DNA from: Liolophura sinensis
Lineage: Eukaryota; Mollusca; Polyplacophora; Chitonida; Chitonidae
Assembly (NCBI RefSeq): GCF_032854445.1
Contig: NC_088295.1
Span: 40,475,385-40,539,384, forward strand
Direction: 5' to 3'
Length of the DNA: 64,000 bases
The notes under the pieces were generated by a model. That model made no database searches. It worked only from the letters and a program-made list of their open reading frames with translations, and was not told the DNA's origin. A program made the translations under genes and the position numbers. Below, piece by piece: positions 49,023 through 60,560 of this stretch. Numbering within the stretch: position 1 is the first letter of the stretch; each line of letters starts with the position of its first letter.

Positions 49023-50598
49023 TATAAGACATGTTACAACTTAGTTTTCTTCAAGGGACATGACAACATATATAGTCTATGTTTACCTATACATTCGTTC
49101 ATAAGAACAAAAAGCTCGAAACTGCAGTCGGAATACAAAGATGTAAAAAGTTGAGAAGGCTCATTTGCTTTTTTTTTATTCTAGCGTTTCTCTGCATCAG
49201 GAAAATCCTACTTTTACACCTATATATACGTGTATATAATATAACTTTGCACACAGAAACCCACAATATTAACAATTAAATACTCAGATAAAAACGCACG
49301 TGTGCATAATCCAGCATAAGTGAGGTCAACCACGCTATATTGCCTATGTATGGTTATAGACTAAAACAGGAAACTATATTTAACTAGTTTATAAAATGCA
49401 TATATAAACACTAAACTGCCTAGAATCTGTTAAGCCCTGATCTATATATGCTGAAAAGTAACAAAAGGAAATATTTATACATGGGAGACGAAAAAGGCTA
49501 TATTTCACTCTCACATACCATGACATTTGACATAACATAAATGCAGTACATTTATTTATGGAGACATATAGTAATAATGACTTATAAATAATCACTGTTC
49601 AACTGTTGGGGCTTCTAATTACAAAACGCAATCAAATATGTAATTTTTATCTTATCTTAAAAGTTTATTACCCATAAAGCTTATGAGCCACACACACACA
49701 AAACGAACGCAAATATGTACATGTCACATTTATACTTAACATCCTTCTTTGTGTATTGCCATATGATATGGCGTCCTAGAAATACCCCATGCAAGTGGAC
49801 ATGAATGTGTGTAACGCAACACTGTATAAAATATAAGAGTGTAAAGGAACAGTTTAAATAATGCGCATTAACATGAAGTTATGAGTTGAATATAATGATT
49901 TCCCTGATCTGTGGCATTCGCCAAGGAGGGCGGTTTAGTCCGTTTTTTTACTTCTAGGAATATTTATTTCCTAAGTGTTTATCGCCGTGCTCAAGTATTT
50001 TGACATGCCGGCATAAACTTATACTTTAAATTGCTGATGTGTGAAAGAAAGCAATTTTTCTTTCGGAAATCTCCAGGTTAATGAAGAAATCAAATTCAGA
50101 ATCATGTATGTGTGCTCATTTGAAATAAGTAATTAATACCATATACATGCAAGCTGCAGTGAATTGGCGTTTTCGCGAAAGTCGAAATATAATCAGGTAA
50201 TGAAGTGCATGAGTTCTGTGTGAAGAAAGAAGAGTAATCACTGACAGTTCTTATTTGGGGATGTTTTGTGTGCATGTATATATACAGCTAAAACCCGCTG
50301 ACAAAATCATACATAAATGTGTAGTCTAGTAAATGATGTGTTGTGTTGAGGTGTGCAATAATAGACTTTCATTTTGCAGACGTACACGCAGTAAATATGC
50401 TTTTTTTCTCATTTATATAATTTACCCGTTTTGCTTTTAAAAATGAATACTATACGAGTATAAGTATCTTTTTGCACTTCCATTTATGTAACACACGTGG
50501 AACACTATATACAGGGAAATAAAATAATAACTCTTGATAGTTAGTTATATAGGCCAAAGCATGCAGCGGCCATATAAATAGCTCGTCAAAATGATCCT
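49023..50598. other. unassigned sequence
   Basis: No gene recognised. A faint SINE A tail in reverse (GTTTATCGCCGTGCTCAAG) lies near 49980. Confidence 0.45.
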
Positions 50599-50715
50599 AC
50601 CCGGGCTCTGCCCGGTTTCCACCCACAATAATGCTGGCGGCCGTCGTATAAGTGAAATATTCTTGAGTACTGTGTACACCGTTCAAATAAATAAATAAAG
50701 AAATAAAGAAATAAA
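50599..50715 (+). mobile_element. SINE family A, only 3' module, perfect target duplication
   Basis: Begins at ACCCGGGCTCTGCCCGGTTT and contains ATGCTGGCGGCCGTCGTATA, AGTGAAATATTCTTGAGTAC and an AATAAA-rich tail. A perfect 13-bp duplication TCAAAATGATCCT flanks it at 50586-50598 and 50716-50728. This is a 5'-truncated insertion carrying the conserved central and tail parts. Confidence 0.95.
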
Positions 50716-50728
50716 TCAAAATGATCCT

Positions 50729-51504
50729 CTAGGTTTCTATTCCAACATAATAATCCCTAAAACAAACTAAAGTGAAGATGCGTTCCATATCGATATTCGC
50801 AATACATATATTAAAACCAATAACTCGTCCAAAACTGTTTATATGATTGTCGCTTAGTGTCATGCTGAACTCGTCCAAATTGGTAAACAACGAAACATAT
50901 AAAATAAGTATAGTATCACATGTATATAGCAAAGAGGCGAAGTCGGTTCTCAGGGAGGTCAGGCAGCATGGATAGGATCACATAATGAATTACACCTGTT
51001 TCCACTTGAGATTACGTATTTATCGTTTCATTTATTTATTTGATTGACTCAAGGCTGAGTAAAGCCCGAGCAAACGAGAGCCGAAAAGATTCCATACATG
51101 AAATCGTAAACGCACGCATGCGTGCTTGCATTCATGTGAGTCAAGAGCTCCTTCAGAAACATAACGTACTCTTCCCATGCAGATATACACTGATCTGTAT
51201 GAGCATGCCGTTTAAAAGGTAGACTGGTACCGAGGTAAATTGACATAAAAATCAATAATGAAAAAAAACTGAAAAATGCCTTATTCTCTTTTACTACCGC
51301 AGCGTTTCCTAGCTACATGGATAACTGACAAGGTTTTACTTATCATATGGCTGTAATTTTGTGAAAAGATGCAATTTTCAGTTGTTTTTATCGCAGCTTC
51401 ATCCATATTCTTTTAGCTGCTGGGAATAACATGTATTTCTCCACAGGTTGAATAAACAGCCTATACCTGCCTCAAAACGGGTTTTGTAATCCGTTCACTT
51501 TAAC
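50729..51504. other. unassigned sequence
   Basis: No gene recognised. A SINE-like tail phrase (TTTATTTATTTGATTGACTC) lies near 51032. Confidence 0.45.
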
Positions 51505-52215
51505 AGTCAATACTGGTATATTTGGCAAGATTATGCCATGTGTCAGTACTACCAGTAATGATCCTGACAAAAATGTGTATAGACTAGGAGCTCCATGATA
51601 TGTTACGGGGCATACTTGTGTGCAGAAATTCCAGTTGTATTTCAAATAATCAATTAAAAATTTAAACATACATCTACTATATATATATAGGTACTCGGGA
51701 AATAAGTATGTACATACAGGGTCAAATAAACATAGAGGTATACCTGTTCGAAGATAAGATTTTTTATGCAGCTTAAAAATGAATATTGGCATTCCACATG
51801 GTTATGCGATGCGTCGATGTTTATATATATATATTCTCCAAAAGTGATCCCGATAAAATTTAAATGTGTCTATACAGAGCTGTAGTTTCATGAACTCTGA
51901 TGTGGTTTAAGTGGTCACATTCCATGAGTTTTATTTAAAATACTCTATTTAGATTTAAAATACATCTATTGGTACCCGTGAAATAAAAAATATACATACA
52001 CGGGTCATATAAACTGTCAGACATACTTATTTAAAGGTATGCTTTTGTAATGCAATTAAAAAAATCGATGTTGGTATTCGACAAGGTTATGCGCTGCGTC
52101 AATGTTTATATGTTTTCCCACAAATGATCTTGACAAAATTTGAATGTGTCTTTAGAGCTGGAGTGAACTGTGACGGGCATATATGTGCGGAAATTCCACG
52201 AGTTTTATTTATCGA
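51505..52215. repeat. tandem repeat, about 283-bp unit, about 2.5 copies
   Basis: Three diverged copies carry the same series: a GGCAAGATTATGCCATG or GGTTATGCGATGCGTCGATG start, GATCCTGACAAAAATGTG, GAGCT, an ATTCCA-GT-TTTATTT phrase, and GGTACTCGGGAAATAA or GGTACCCGTGAAATAA. The GATC phrase falls near 51560, 51846 and 52125. A related single copy lies at 60470-60560. Confidence 0.85.
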
Positions 52216-53780
52216 ATGTTTTGACATAGGTGTCAACCTCGGGGATTTATCAGCTTTTGACTGTGGGAAACGCTTATGAGTTCAGTGACCAAATATGGCA
52301 TTGTGTCCACACGTATGCGGATACATATGGTTGTGGTAACATATGACTGTATCATGCAGGAAATGTATAAAATGTCAGTTACGACAGGAAAACTGTGACT
52401 AAATTTGCCATGATAAACTACATTACGGCTTTGCATATAAATGAACAGGAGACAAAAAGGCGAAAGTTTTAGTTCGGGTTTCGAAAGCTGAAATGAAGTT
52501 AAAACGTTTTAACACGAATCTGTAAATCCAGCATACTGGTGTAACGTTGTAGCTTTTGTAGCGAAAAGACATGTCCTTTAACGAGAAATTCAGAGAGCTA
52601 AATATATATACCCCTAAACCAAAGCAACACTTGGCAGTATGCTTTCGAGGCTTATGGTGACAATTTAGGTTTTAACATAATTTTATGCTGATTAAGGCCA
52701 TTGTAATACCTATAATCAGATTTAACTAAAACTTGCACAAAGTTCTATACCGAAAATAAGAGTTTGCAACGTTCAAACATTTTTGGGAAACCGTATCAAT
52801 ATCACATAAAGGTAACAAAATATCACAACGAGTATAGGCTGTTGTTATATAAACAATGCTTGACATTCTGTTTCAGTTATTGTGAATTTTCTTCTAACTT
52901 GTTTTTTTAACCACCAGTATAAATGTGAAACAGTGATTGTGTAATTTTTGTGGGTTAAAGCTAAAAAAGTTGATCTGCCCCCAAAAACAATCTCATAAAG
53001 TAAAAATTCTAGTGTATATTAATAAGTTCAGTACTGATAAATAATTTATGTATACAAGGGACTTGATGGGCTTTAATAGCAAATATCATCCAAATTGCTG
53101 TCAAGATAAATGTGTATGATGTACACACATATCCTCACTAGTCGAGATTTCAAGTTTTATCAGTGATTAAATTAAAAAAAATATTTGGTTTAAATTATGC
53201 GGCACTTTCAATCGTGTGCGATGTATCATTGCTAAACAATGAAATACAAAGATATGTCGTTTAACATGCATGCGTGTAGAGACGGCCATCTAATAAAGAA
53301 TGTTAACACACCATCGAGCTTAGTCTTCCAGAATAAGCGCTACCATTGTATTGAGGATTAAGAGTGGGGTACACTCCAGATGTTTTGATCTCACCCCAAC
53401 ATTGCCGACTGATTTCATACAATGACTACACATATAGCTTGGTGAGATTGAAATCCATTCACGTCTTTTTCATTTAATTATATACTGGTCTTTGTATAAA
53501 TGGTCGTTCAAGTCGTTAAAGACATAAGCTTATGAGCTTTGGTTTTACAACAGAAAATTGCCATCACCATCTTCAATCACAGCGAGGTGAAAATTATATT
53601 TAAACTACACGTATCTGCGGAGAAAAAAATATTAATATATTTTTTATATTTTGTTTTGAGATAATCGCACTGTACTTGAATAATTTGTCTTGGTTAAGAC
53701 ATGTCTCTTCTTATATGAGATTTAAATTTACCCGATTTTATCTTACGTTAATAGAATATGTACTAATCCTCATACACGAT
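52216..53780. other. unassigned sequence upstream of Polycomb gene
   Basis: No repeat or gene recognised. It may hold distal regulatory DNA of the downstream gene, but nothing specific is seen. Confidence 0.4.
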
Positions 53781-54023
53781 TACTTAACGTAGGCTCTGCT
53801 GGGGCTCTTAGCTAGCCAGCCACTGCCGGTGTCTACAATGGTCTACACAAAATTGACCTCGTTTGTGATCTGCTCTCGTTCGCTGGCTATGCGCTTAACA
53901 GGGTGAAAACGCACCGTGACGTCACGCGGGGAGTATTATGGGATATGGGCCATGTCTTCGGTGGCCGGGAATATCTGCTAGTGCGACAAAGACGTCGATT
54001 TCTACCGTTTTTCCACCTAAATC
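53781..54023 (+). promoter_or_regulatory. putative promoter and 5' UTR of Polycomb gene
   Basis: GC and CpG content rise just ahead of the start codon. A perfect CRE (TGACGTCA) lies at 53917-53924, about 100 bases before the ATG. A second GACGTC sits near 53991. No TATA box is seen, which fits a broad CpG-type promoter of a ubiquitously used chromatin gene. The transcription start is unknown. Confidence 0.55.
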
Positions 54024-54037
54024 ATGGAACTAGCTGA
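53938..54037 (+). other. two upstream ORFs overlapping the Polycomb start codon
   Basis: ATG at 53938 opens a 32-codon frame (with stop) ending at 54033; ATG at 53945 opens a 31-codon frame ending at 54037. Both are out of frame with, and run past, the main ATG at 54024. They matter only if transcription starts upstream of 53938. Confidence 0.45.
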
Positions 54038-55724
54038 GATGGGAGAACGAGTTTTTGCAGCGGAAGGCATACAGAAAAAGAGGATACGCAAGGTAGGTTC
54101 TCTGAACGCCGTTTTCTGGGGGCTATGCGATTTTCAACGTGTGCGACCCTTGGCTAACGCACTGCTCTGTCTGTCTGTTACAGGGCAAGATCGAGTACTA
54201 CGTGAAGTGGAAGGGCTGGTCTCCCAAGTAAGTACACTGCCTATTGCTTAACCTCTCCTGCCTTCGTTCTGACATTTAGTAAACTGCCAGTTTTGTCATG
54301 GACAGATACTAGAGGCCTTCTATTGTTCTCCCCCGGCAGGTATAACACTTGGGAGCCGGAGGAAAATATCCTGGACGCCCGCCTAATCGAAGCCTTCAAC
54401 ACAAGGTAAGCCGTAAGCATGACACGCCATGCTCCATTCACTCAGCCTGGCTACAGGCAGGCTCGTGTTAAGGGCGGCCACGCCGCGTAGTCCTTCGTAA
54501 ATTAAGTTCGACATTTCCTTATTCTGCTGCTAACAAACTCCATATTATTTTTAGCTTACACGAGAGGGATGTCACTCCATGCAAGAGAGGCCCAAAGCCT
54601 AAAAGATTCAAATCTGGGGTGAGTATTAATACAATTCTCTTTACCCAGTGACAGTTTATATCAGCATGGCGGTCGTTTAGTTAGTGTGCCTTAAACTCGT
54701 CGATTTTTTAAAGGGTGTAAATCTTCCTATTTTGCTATTTTTTTCCCATGGTCGGATACTTTGGTATATTGGCTAAATTTTGATAATTCAGAATTCGACC
54801 TCAGACGACAATGACGATGGTTCAGAACCTGAGTGTGAAGAAGGGGAGTCTAGCCAGAAGGAAGTGTCCCGGCGGGACGAGGGTACCCAGGCGAGCAGCG
54901 CGCCCTTACACTGCGACACATCGGTCGGACTGCCCGTTAAAGCTGCACCGAAGAAACTCGGCCGACCGCCGTCTGCAGCTACAATACAGAAGAGGTTAGA
55001 ACTTGCAGCGGCAATGAAGGCCGCTGGTAAGGATCCTTCATCCAAAAGTCCGTCATATTTTCCGGTCCCATACGGCATGGGGAAGTCTCAGTACGGGATG
55101 CCACCCGGCGTACCGCCTGGGCTGGTGAAGAGGCGGCCAGGGAGGCCCCCGAAATGTCCGGGTATCGGGGCAGCTAAGTACGTAGGTCGCCCCAGAGGTC
55201 GACCCCGGGGGAGCTCACGAGGTAGGCCGGCGGGATCGAAGAAATCCCGGGGATTTCTACTGTCAGCTTCATTCCCGTCCCGCAACAAGCCGGATCATTC
55301 CTCCCCTACCCGCGGGCCCCCTTGCCTGTCACCCCTGAACCTGAGTTTATCCCCATCACGTAAAGTAAACGCCCACCCGCCGACTTTAGAAAAAAGCAGA
55401 AACGACTTTGACAGAAGCCCGAATTCTGGGCACGTGAATGGACTAAAGTCAGACTGGGCCTGTGGGGGCACGAGTGAAAACCCGGACAGTCCCCGGGATG
55501 ATCTTTCCACAGACTCCTTCCCTCCCCCTCCCATGTTAGTGCCGGAGAACAAGGAGGTGGACGTTAAGAACTACTGGTGTCCCCCAGCTGATGTCAAACC
55601 AGTGATTGACAATGTGTTTATTACTGATGTCACGACAGATGCGGTGACGATTACCTTTAGGGAAAGTACGGCGGAGGACGGTTTTTTCAGAAAGAGGGAT
55701 GATTGTACGAGTGAGGGCGACTAA
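54024..55724 (+). CDS. Pc: Polycomb/chromobox protein (CBX2/4/6/7/8 family), 5 coding exons, 391 residues
   Basis: Exons: 54024-54092, 54184-54227, 54340-54405, 54555-54618 and 54792-55724. All four introns (91-173 bases) are GT-AG and phases join cleanly. Residues about 10-60 form a chromodomain; F11, W32 and W35 occupy the aromatic-cage positions that bind H3K27me3. KRGPKPKR (70-77) is the family's AT-hook-like motif. Residues 85-101 are acidic. GRP-type AT-hook motifs occur near 138-141, 195-201, 213-221 and 225-228. NYWCPP to TFRES (341-373) is the Pc box that binds the RING1 subunit of PRC1. By family, this nuclear protein reads H3K27me3 and helps silence genes. The ATG is chosen because the N terminus (MELAEMGERVF) fits family starts. 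The several AT hooks recall CBX2; invertebrates usually have one Pc, so it is probably the single orthologue. Confidence 0.96.
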
Positions 55725-55924
55725 CCGTTATACCCCAAGACGTCACAAACCCACGTGCGTCTACCCTACACAATGCTTTATGTAATAGTGTCAATTTCTG
55801 AGGATGGACCACGTGCATTGGACCATGTTGATTAATGTTTATGGATATTTTAATTAAATGTGAAGGTGTGTGTATGTTTCTGCAGATATCCCGGCATCCA
55901 GTGAGATTCTTGGATTTAGGGATA

Positions 55925-55930
55925 AATAAA
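55925..55930 (+). promoter_or_regulatory. candidate proximal poly(A) signal
   Basis: AATAAA, 200 bases after the Polycomb stop codon. Confidence 0.4.
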
Positions 55931-58199
55931 TTACGTTCAGTCATATAATTCTGTAATATTTGTGGTGCCGCACGGAAAATATTTTCCCTTGTTCCTGGAT
56001 TTTTGTATTCCAGAATAGACATCGAAACAACCTTTTTTTTCTTGGAAGTAAACATTTTTCCGTGCATCAAGGAAGTCGGTAAATTCAGAAGTGTACCGAC
56101 GTTTAATTATCTATCGGTTTCACTACGTCTTGGATATGACCAAACTGTAGAGAACGTGCATGTAACACTGTGGTGTTGATTTGATTTGATGAAGATAGTA
56201 AAGGCATATCTATTTCACTTTGACACCTGCCTTTCGCGGCTATTAAAATTCAGCAATCCTTTAAGCCTCATCCAGACGGTGTCCCTTGTCGGACTGACTT
56301 GATGAATTCATCCAAAATCGTTATGTGCATGTGTGAACAGTCCTCGATTTTCTTCAGAAGCATCAAATGGTATGAAATGCTTCACCTATAGGATTAAATT
56401 CGACGATATCATAAATTGCACCTTGTTACACCTACTTAAGGCAATGTTAAAAAGGTTTTGCCACGTGTCGAATGTGTATCTCTTTGTTTTCAGCACTTTT
56501 GCGACGTGCGCATAAACAAACACTTTCTGTGAACGTAGATTTTTATAGAGTATTAGGTATTTTCTACGTATACGAAGAAATGCCAAAGCATGCAGATGAC
56601 AGGCAGTTTTTTAATTAGCTGCACGGATTAAGATAAATTTGCGCGAGAGCCGACTACAGTGCGTTGTGACGTTGTATTGCCAGTAGACATTAGCATTTTT
56701 CAGATGCTATTGTGTTGGAGATATCATGATGTCATTTCCGGTATCATTGTGGTTGCATTGATTACCGTTTCCTTTTTTTTGTGTGTGCGTGTTTTTTGTT
56801 GTCCTTACGCATTTTGTACTTGCCATTCTGAAAACACATTTTTCTCTGATGTTTTGTTTGTATTTGCATGTTATGTGTTTATTTTGCTAAGCCAACCTTT
56901 CTAATCGCATTTCAACCCAAAGATATTTCTTTTCTTTTATTTTTGAAGGACGTATAAACTGAAGATGTTACCCGGTTATTGAAACTAGGTCGCCGTCGCT
57001 TGTTTACTTAACTACGAATGACATTCGAGTATAATATGTAGTCTTGGTACATTTTTGCCAGAGAAATATCGCTAGTTTGCAATGGATCCAACGTTTTAAT
57101 TATTTTTTTTTTATAAACCACATGTTTTATAGACTGAAGTTTGGACAGTTACTCGTACAAATATCACTTGTGACTACTGAAATACCTGAAACTGTAATGA
57201 AGAAGTAGTTTAGTCTAGAGCGTTCGTTTGAAAATTCCCCTTGATTTTCAAGCTGTTGATGTACAAAACAGTCAGTTGGTGTTGTTGGTAACTATTTTTT
57301 TTTAATGGGGAGGTTAAGATAAGTATATGGATCACTCTATAAATTAGCCTTCCAGTTAGGCAAAACTGCCTATACGTCAATCAGTGTCTTTTTTTCTTGT
57401 TTAAAGATAGAATTTTCAAGTACTTATTTTTGAACCAATCTGTCTGTTATGTTCAGTCGTTTTCCTTTCCTGTTCACGGATGTTTATATTTTATATGTTG
57501 ACTAGGAAGTTAACCAAAGCGAATGTAATTCTGGCATAGAGCCAACCTCGACCCGTTACTGTGGTAATTCGATACCAACGCCAAAGCTAGTATCAATCTC
57601 ATCTTCCATGAACTAGTCTGGATATTTGGGTTTGAGAACCACTGACGTAATGTTGTATAAATACAGCAATTTATATTTTATAAATTGCGGTTTCGGCGGA
57701 CTAATTAATTAACAAACGAGTCCTTGATTACAAACGGCTTTTTTGATCAAATAGTCCATACTGTTAATCGAATTGGAAATACCTTTCCTTTCACCTGGGC
57801 AAAAATGTAGTGAAATATTTTATGGTTGTTTCTGCATCTCTTGCACATACGTCATTTATTTGGCAAATTGTGGTTTCAGTAACTCAGTATTGAGGTTAAG
57901 GCGTCATATAGCCAACCAGATCTGGAGTAACCATGGACTGTTGTTGTAATACGTATATGTCGGATAGAGCAAGCGAACCAAACGGCATAAATCTGTATAT
58001 TTGCGCGTGTTCCACAAATTCGTGAACTGAAGACTACATGTATTCATTTTTGCTGGACAAAATTAAATGTAGCGACGTTTACTGTTGAGTTAAAAGTGGT
58101 ATGAAATAGGTTGCCATTAATTCGCTGTGTTGTAGTTTATCAAAACTATGCTATATTATAGTGTTTGTATAATTATTACGATCTTCTAAGATTGTTGCT

Positions 58200-58207
58200 T
58201 GTAAATA
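58200..58207 (+). promoter_or_regulatory. Pumilio-type element
   Basis: TGTAAATA fits the Pumilio recognition element TGTANATA. It lies about 85 bases before the distal AATAAA, so only the long 3' UTR form would carry it. Confidence 0.3.
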
Positions 58208-58291
58208 TGCTTACAGAACTTACCTATGATGCGCACATGAGCTCACCTGTGAGAGCGAGCACCTGCTTATAGGTCAGTAGCTGTCAGTGCA

Positions 58292-58297
58292 AATAAA
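58292..58297 (+). promoter_or_regulatory. candidate distal poly(A) signal
   Basis: AATAAA followed within 25 bases by a GT-containing stretch (GTGTC, then TGTGCTGTTGTC). Confidence 0.45.
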
Positions 58298-58460
58298 ACG
58301 ACCGTGTCAACACCTGTGCTGTTGTCAATTTCCAAACGTGTTCAATTTCTAACGCATACTGTTTAAAGTATTTGTATATTGCCATGAAAAAGCTTGAGCC
58401 TTTGAGCCGTACGCCTTTATGCTCGTAGAAGAATCGGTTCATTTTCCAATATGGCATATG

Positions 58461-58520
<60 letters not shown>
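58461..58520. repeat. (TA)n microsatellite
   Basis: About 30 TA units. Confidence 0.99.
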
Positions 58521-58522
<2 letters not shown>

Positions 58523-59525
58523 TTAATTTATCGCATTTGGTTTTCTAAGAGAACATGTTATCAAGCATTTACTGATAAAAACACGTTTTCTATAATCATA
58601 CTAATCCACATGTCGGGGTTTGCTTCATGTGAAAATGGGTTATAAATGCTGTGGGTTCAATGCCTTGTGAAATTGTGTCACCCTGATGTAAAAAATGTAC
58701 ATAGTTATATATACACACGCTTTTTTGTGAATTTATGTACATAGTTATATGAAATATACAAAAATATATTAATGTAAATACGACTAGTTTTATAAATACA
58801 ATTGATGAGACCTGTAGAGCTGCGTACAAAGCTTATTACGACCATGGTTCATATGTATATTGTGTATCAAAGGTGAATTAAATATTACTGTTGGTTGTCG
58901 TCTGAAAGTGAGTTGTTATGAGTCAAACCTTATTGGTGAAAATTCGTCACTCACGACCAGAAGCTTGCCATTATATTTGCCCGCAGATTGTTATAAAAAT
59001 TACGGAATCCTGTTTTTATTTGTTCTGCCAGTTTAAACTGGAAGGTCAGGTGTGAAGTTAATGCAAGGCATGTAGATTGCTCTCATTCTTGGTATCGTCA
59101 TGGCATGTTACCGATATGAGACAGAGATCACGCCATGAGATATAATTGCGGTTTTGTGCAGTTTGTGTATCGCTTGTACATTGAATGGAAAAATTAAGGG
59201 AGATGCTTATTTCAGTTGTGATTAATTTTAAGTTTCAAACGTGACAAGCGTAATAAGCGTTGAATGAAGACACACCTATAGCATAATTTGAATACCTGCA
59301 TATGATCAAAGTTTCAAATTTCGTCAAACATAAATACACCTTTTTGTATGGAATCGGTTGCAGGAGCGGTGCGAAGATTTAAGTGAAACCGCATGATCAA
59401 CATTTGGTCATGCATTTAAGTTGCACGTGACTAATGCATATTGTCAAAGAATGCGGTGCATGTGTTTCTCTTAATGAATTACCCCTAAATGACATTTAAA
59501 ATGAAGTATTGCTCCAGTAATCCTT
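58521..59525. other. unassigned sequence
   Basis: No gene recognised. TGTACATAGTTATAT occurs twice (near 58697 and 58737). Confidence 0.45.
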
Positions 59526-59683
59526 GCCCAGTAGTTCAAAAGTGTATCAGCAGTTAAGTCTGGTATTAAACAGAAAGACTGTAGTATCAAGTCCCATTAG
59601 TTTTGTATTATATCATTAGTGGTGTTAAGATTGAAGCCGGGCTTAAGTTATTTAATACACTTCTGAACAACTGGCCCCGCCTT
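59526..59683. mobile_element. MITE-like element F, copy 2
   Basis: Left end GCCCAGTAGTTCAAAAGTGT and the reverse complement of the right end (GGCCAGTTGTTCAGAAGTGT) form imperfect inverted repeats of about 30 bases around a non-coding interior. The left end matches the element at 20849. A target duplication was not resolved. Confidence 0.65.
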
Positions 59684-59959
59684 AACTGACCAGTGTTGCA
59701 ACAAGCGCTAACACCAGCCTTCTGAAATGTACGATAAGACTCATGTCATGTTTTGGTATAAATCTGTCACCAATCTTCAGTGGGGCGGGAGAAACCATAT
59801 CGATGTTCTAATCAATAGAGCAATCCTGTTTTACAATATACACGGTTAAAAATATGCCCTGTCGGTCACACAAATGCGGCGGCGACGACAGGCAAATCAG
59901 TGAAGGTTACATAGTATTCCTGTATTTTAGCAGTGCACTAATGTTAAAGAGATACAGGT
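59684..59959. other. unassigned sequence
   Basis: No feature recognised. Confidence 0.5.
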
Positions 59960-60460
59960 CAGTCCTGCATTTATTGAAAAAGGATGTATCTCAGTTACGC
60001 ATTAAATGTAAAAAGCATGGTAAAAGAATGTATATCTCACTGCACATTAATAGTCAGGGAATTGAATCAGTGGCGGATTCATCGAAAGGAAAGTATACCT
60101 CAGTTACGCATTAACTGAAACAGTTAACAAAAGGAATGTATCTCAGTGACGCAGTAATAGTAAGTCAGTCTGTGTCAAATGCGCATTAGTCGTAACGGAT
60201 TGTATCTTAGTGACGCACTAATCGGGAAGGCGTTTATTTCAGTAGAACCTTAGTGGGGAAAAAAAACAACTATAACTCAGAGGCGTATTCATCGCAAAGG
60301 GATGCACGTCAACAACGCATTGATTCTAACAATATATTCGTAATTCAGAAGTACATTAAGCATATATAAATATATATCCCATTAATGGCAAAAGGAAAAT
60401 GTCTCAGCAGCGCATTGTAGCCTTAAGGAAATGTATACTTATGGGACATTAATCGTAAAA
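59960..60460. repeat. decayed minisatellite, about 50-55 bp unit
   Basis: GGATGTATCTCAGTTACGCA, GGAATGTATCTCAGTGACGC, GGATTGTATCTTAGTGACGC, GAAAATGTCTCAGCAGCGCA and similar lines recur about every 50 bases, each followed by TTAA or CTAATCG. Confidence 0.8.
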
Positions 60461-60469
60461 ATGCTCTGC

Positions 60470-60560
60470 CACTTTGTGCAGTATGCCGATGTTTACATGT
60501 ATTCCGCCAAAGCCCTGATAAAGACAATTTGTGTGTCAAGTTTAGAGTTGTGGAGCATTT
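60470..60560. repeat. dispersed relative of the 51505-52215 repeat
   Basis: GCCGATGTTTACATGTATTC, CCCTGATAAAGACAATTTGT and TTAGAGTTGTGGAGC match the CGATGTTTATAT, GATCNTGACAAAATTT and GAGCTG series of the 283-bp unit. Confidence 0.55.

Larger units (their letters stand above)
55725..58320 (+). other. probable 3' UTR and downstream region of Polycomb gene
   Basis: This 2.6 kb contains no SINE, satellite or microsatellite, unlike almost every other stretch of the window of this length. That suggests transcribed or constrained sequence. Candidate poly(A) signals AATAAA lie at 55925-55930 (short form) and 58292-58297 (long form, followed by GT-rich sequence). Which is used cannot be told here. 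Short open frames inside it have no recognisable product. Confidence 0.5.

Noticed and set aside
54024-54251. 75-codon single-exon reading of the Polycomb first exon
   Set aside because: It reads through a GTAGGT donor at 54093; splicing to 54184 restores an intact chromodomain.
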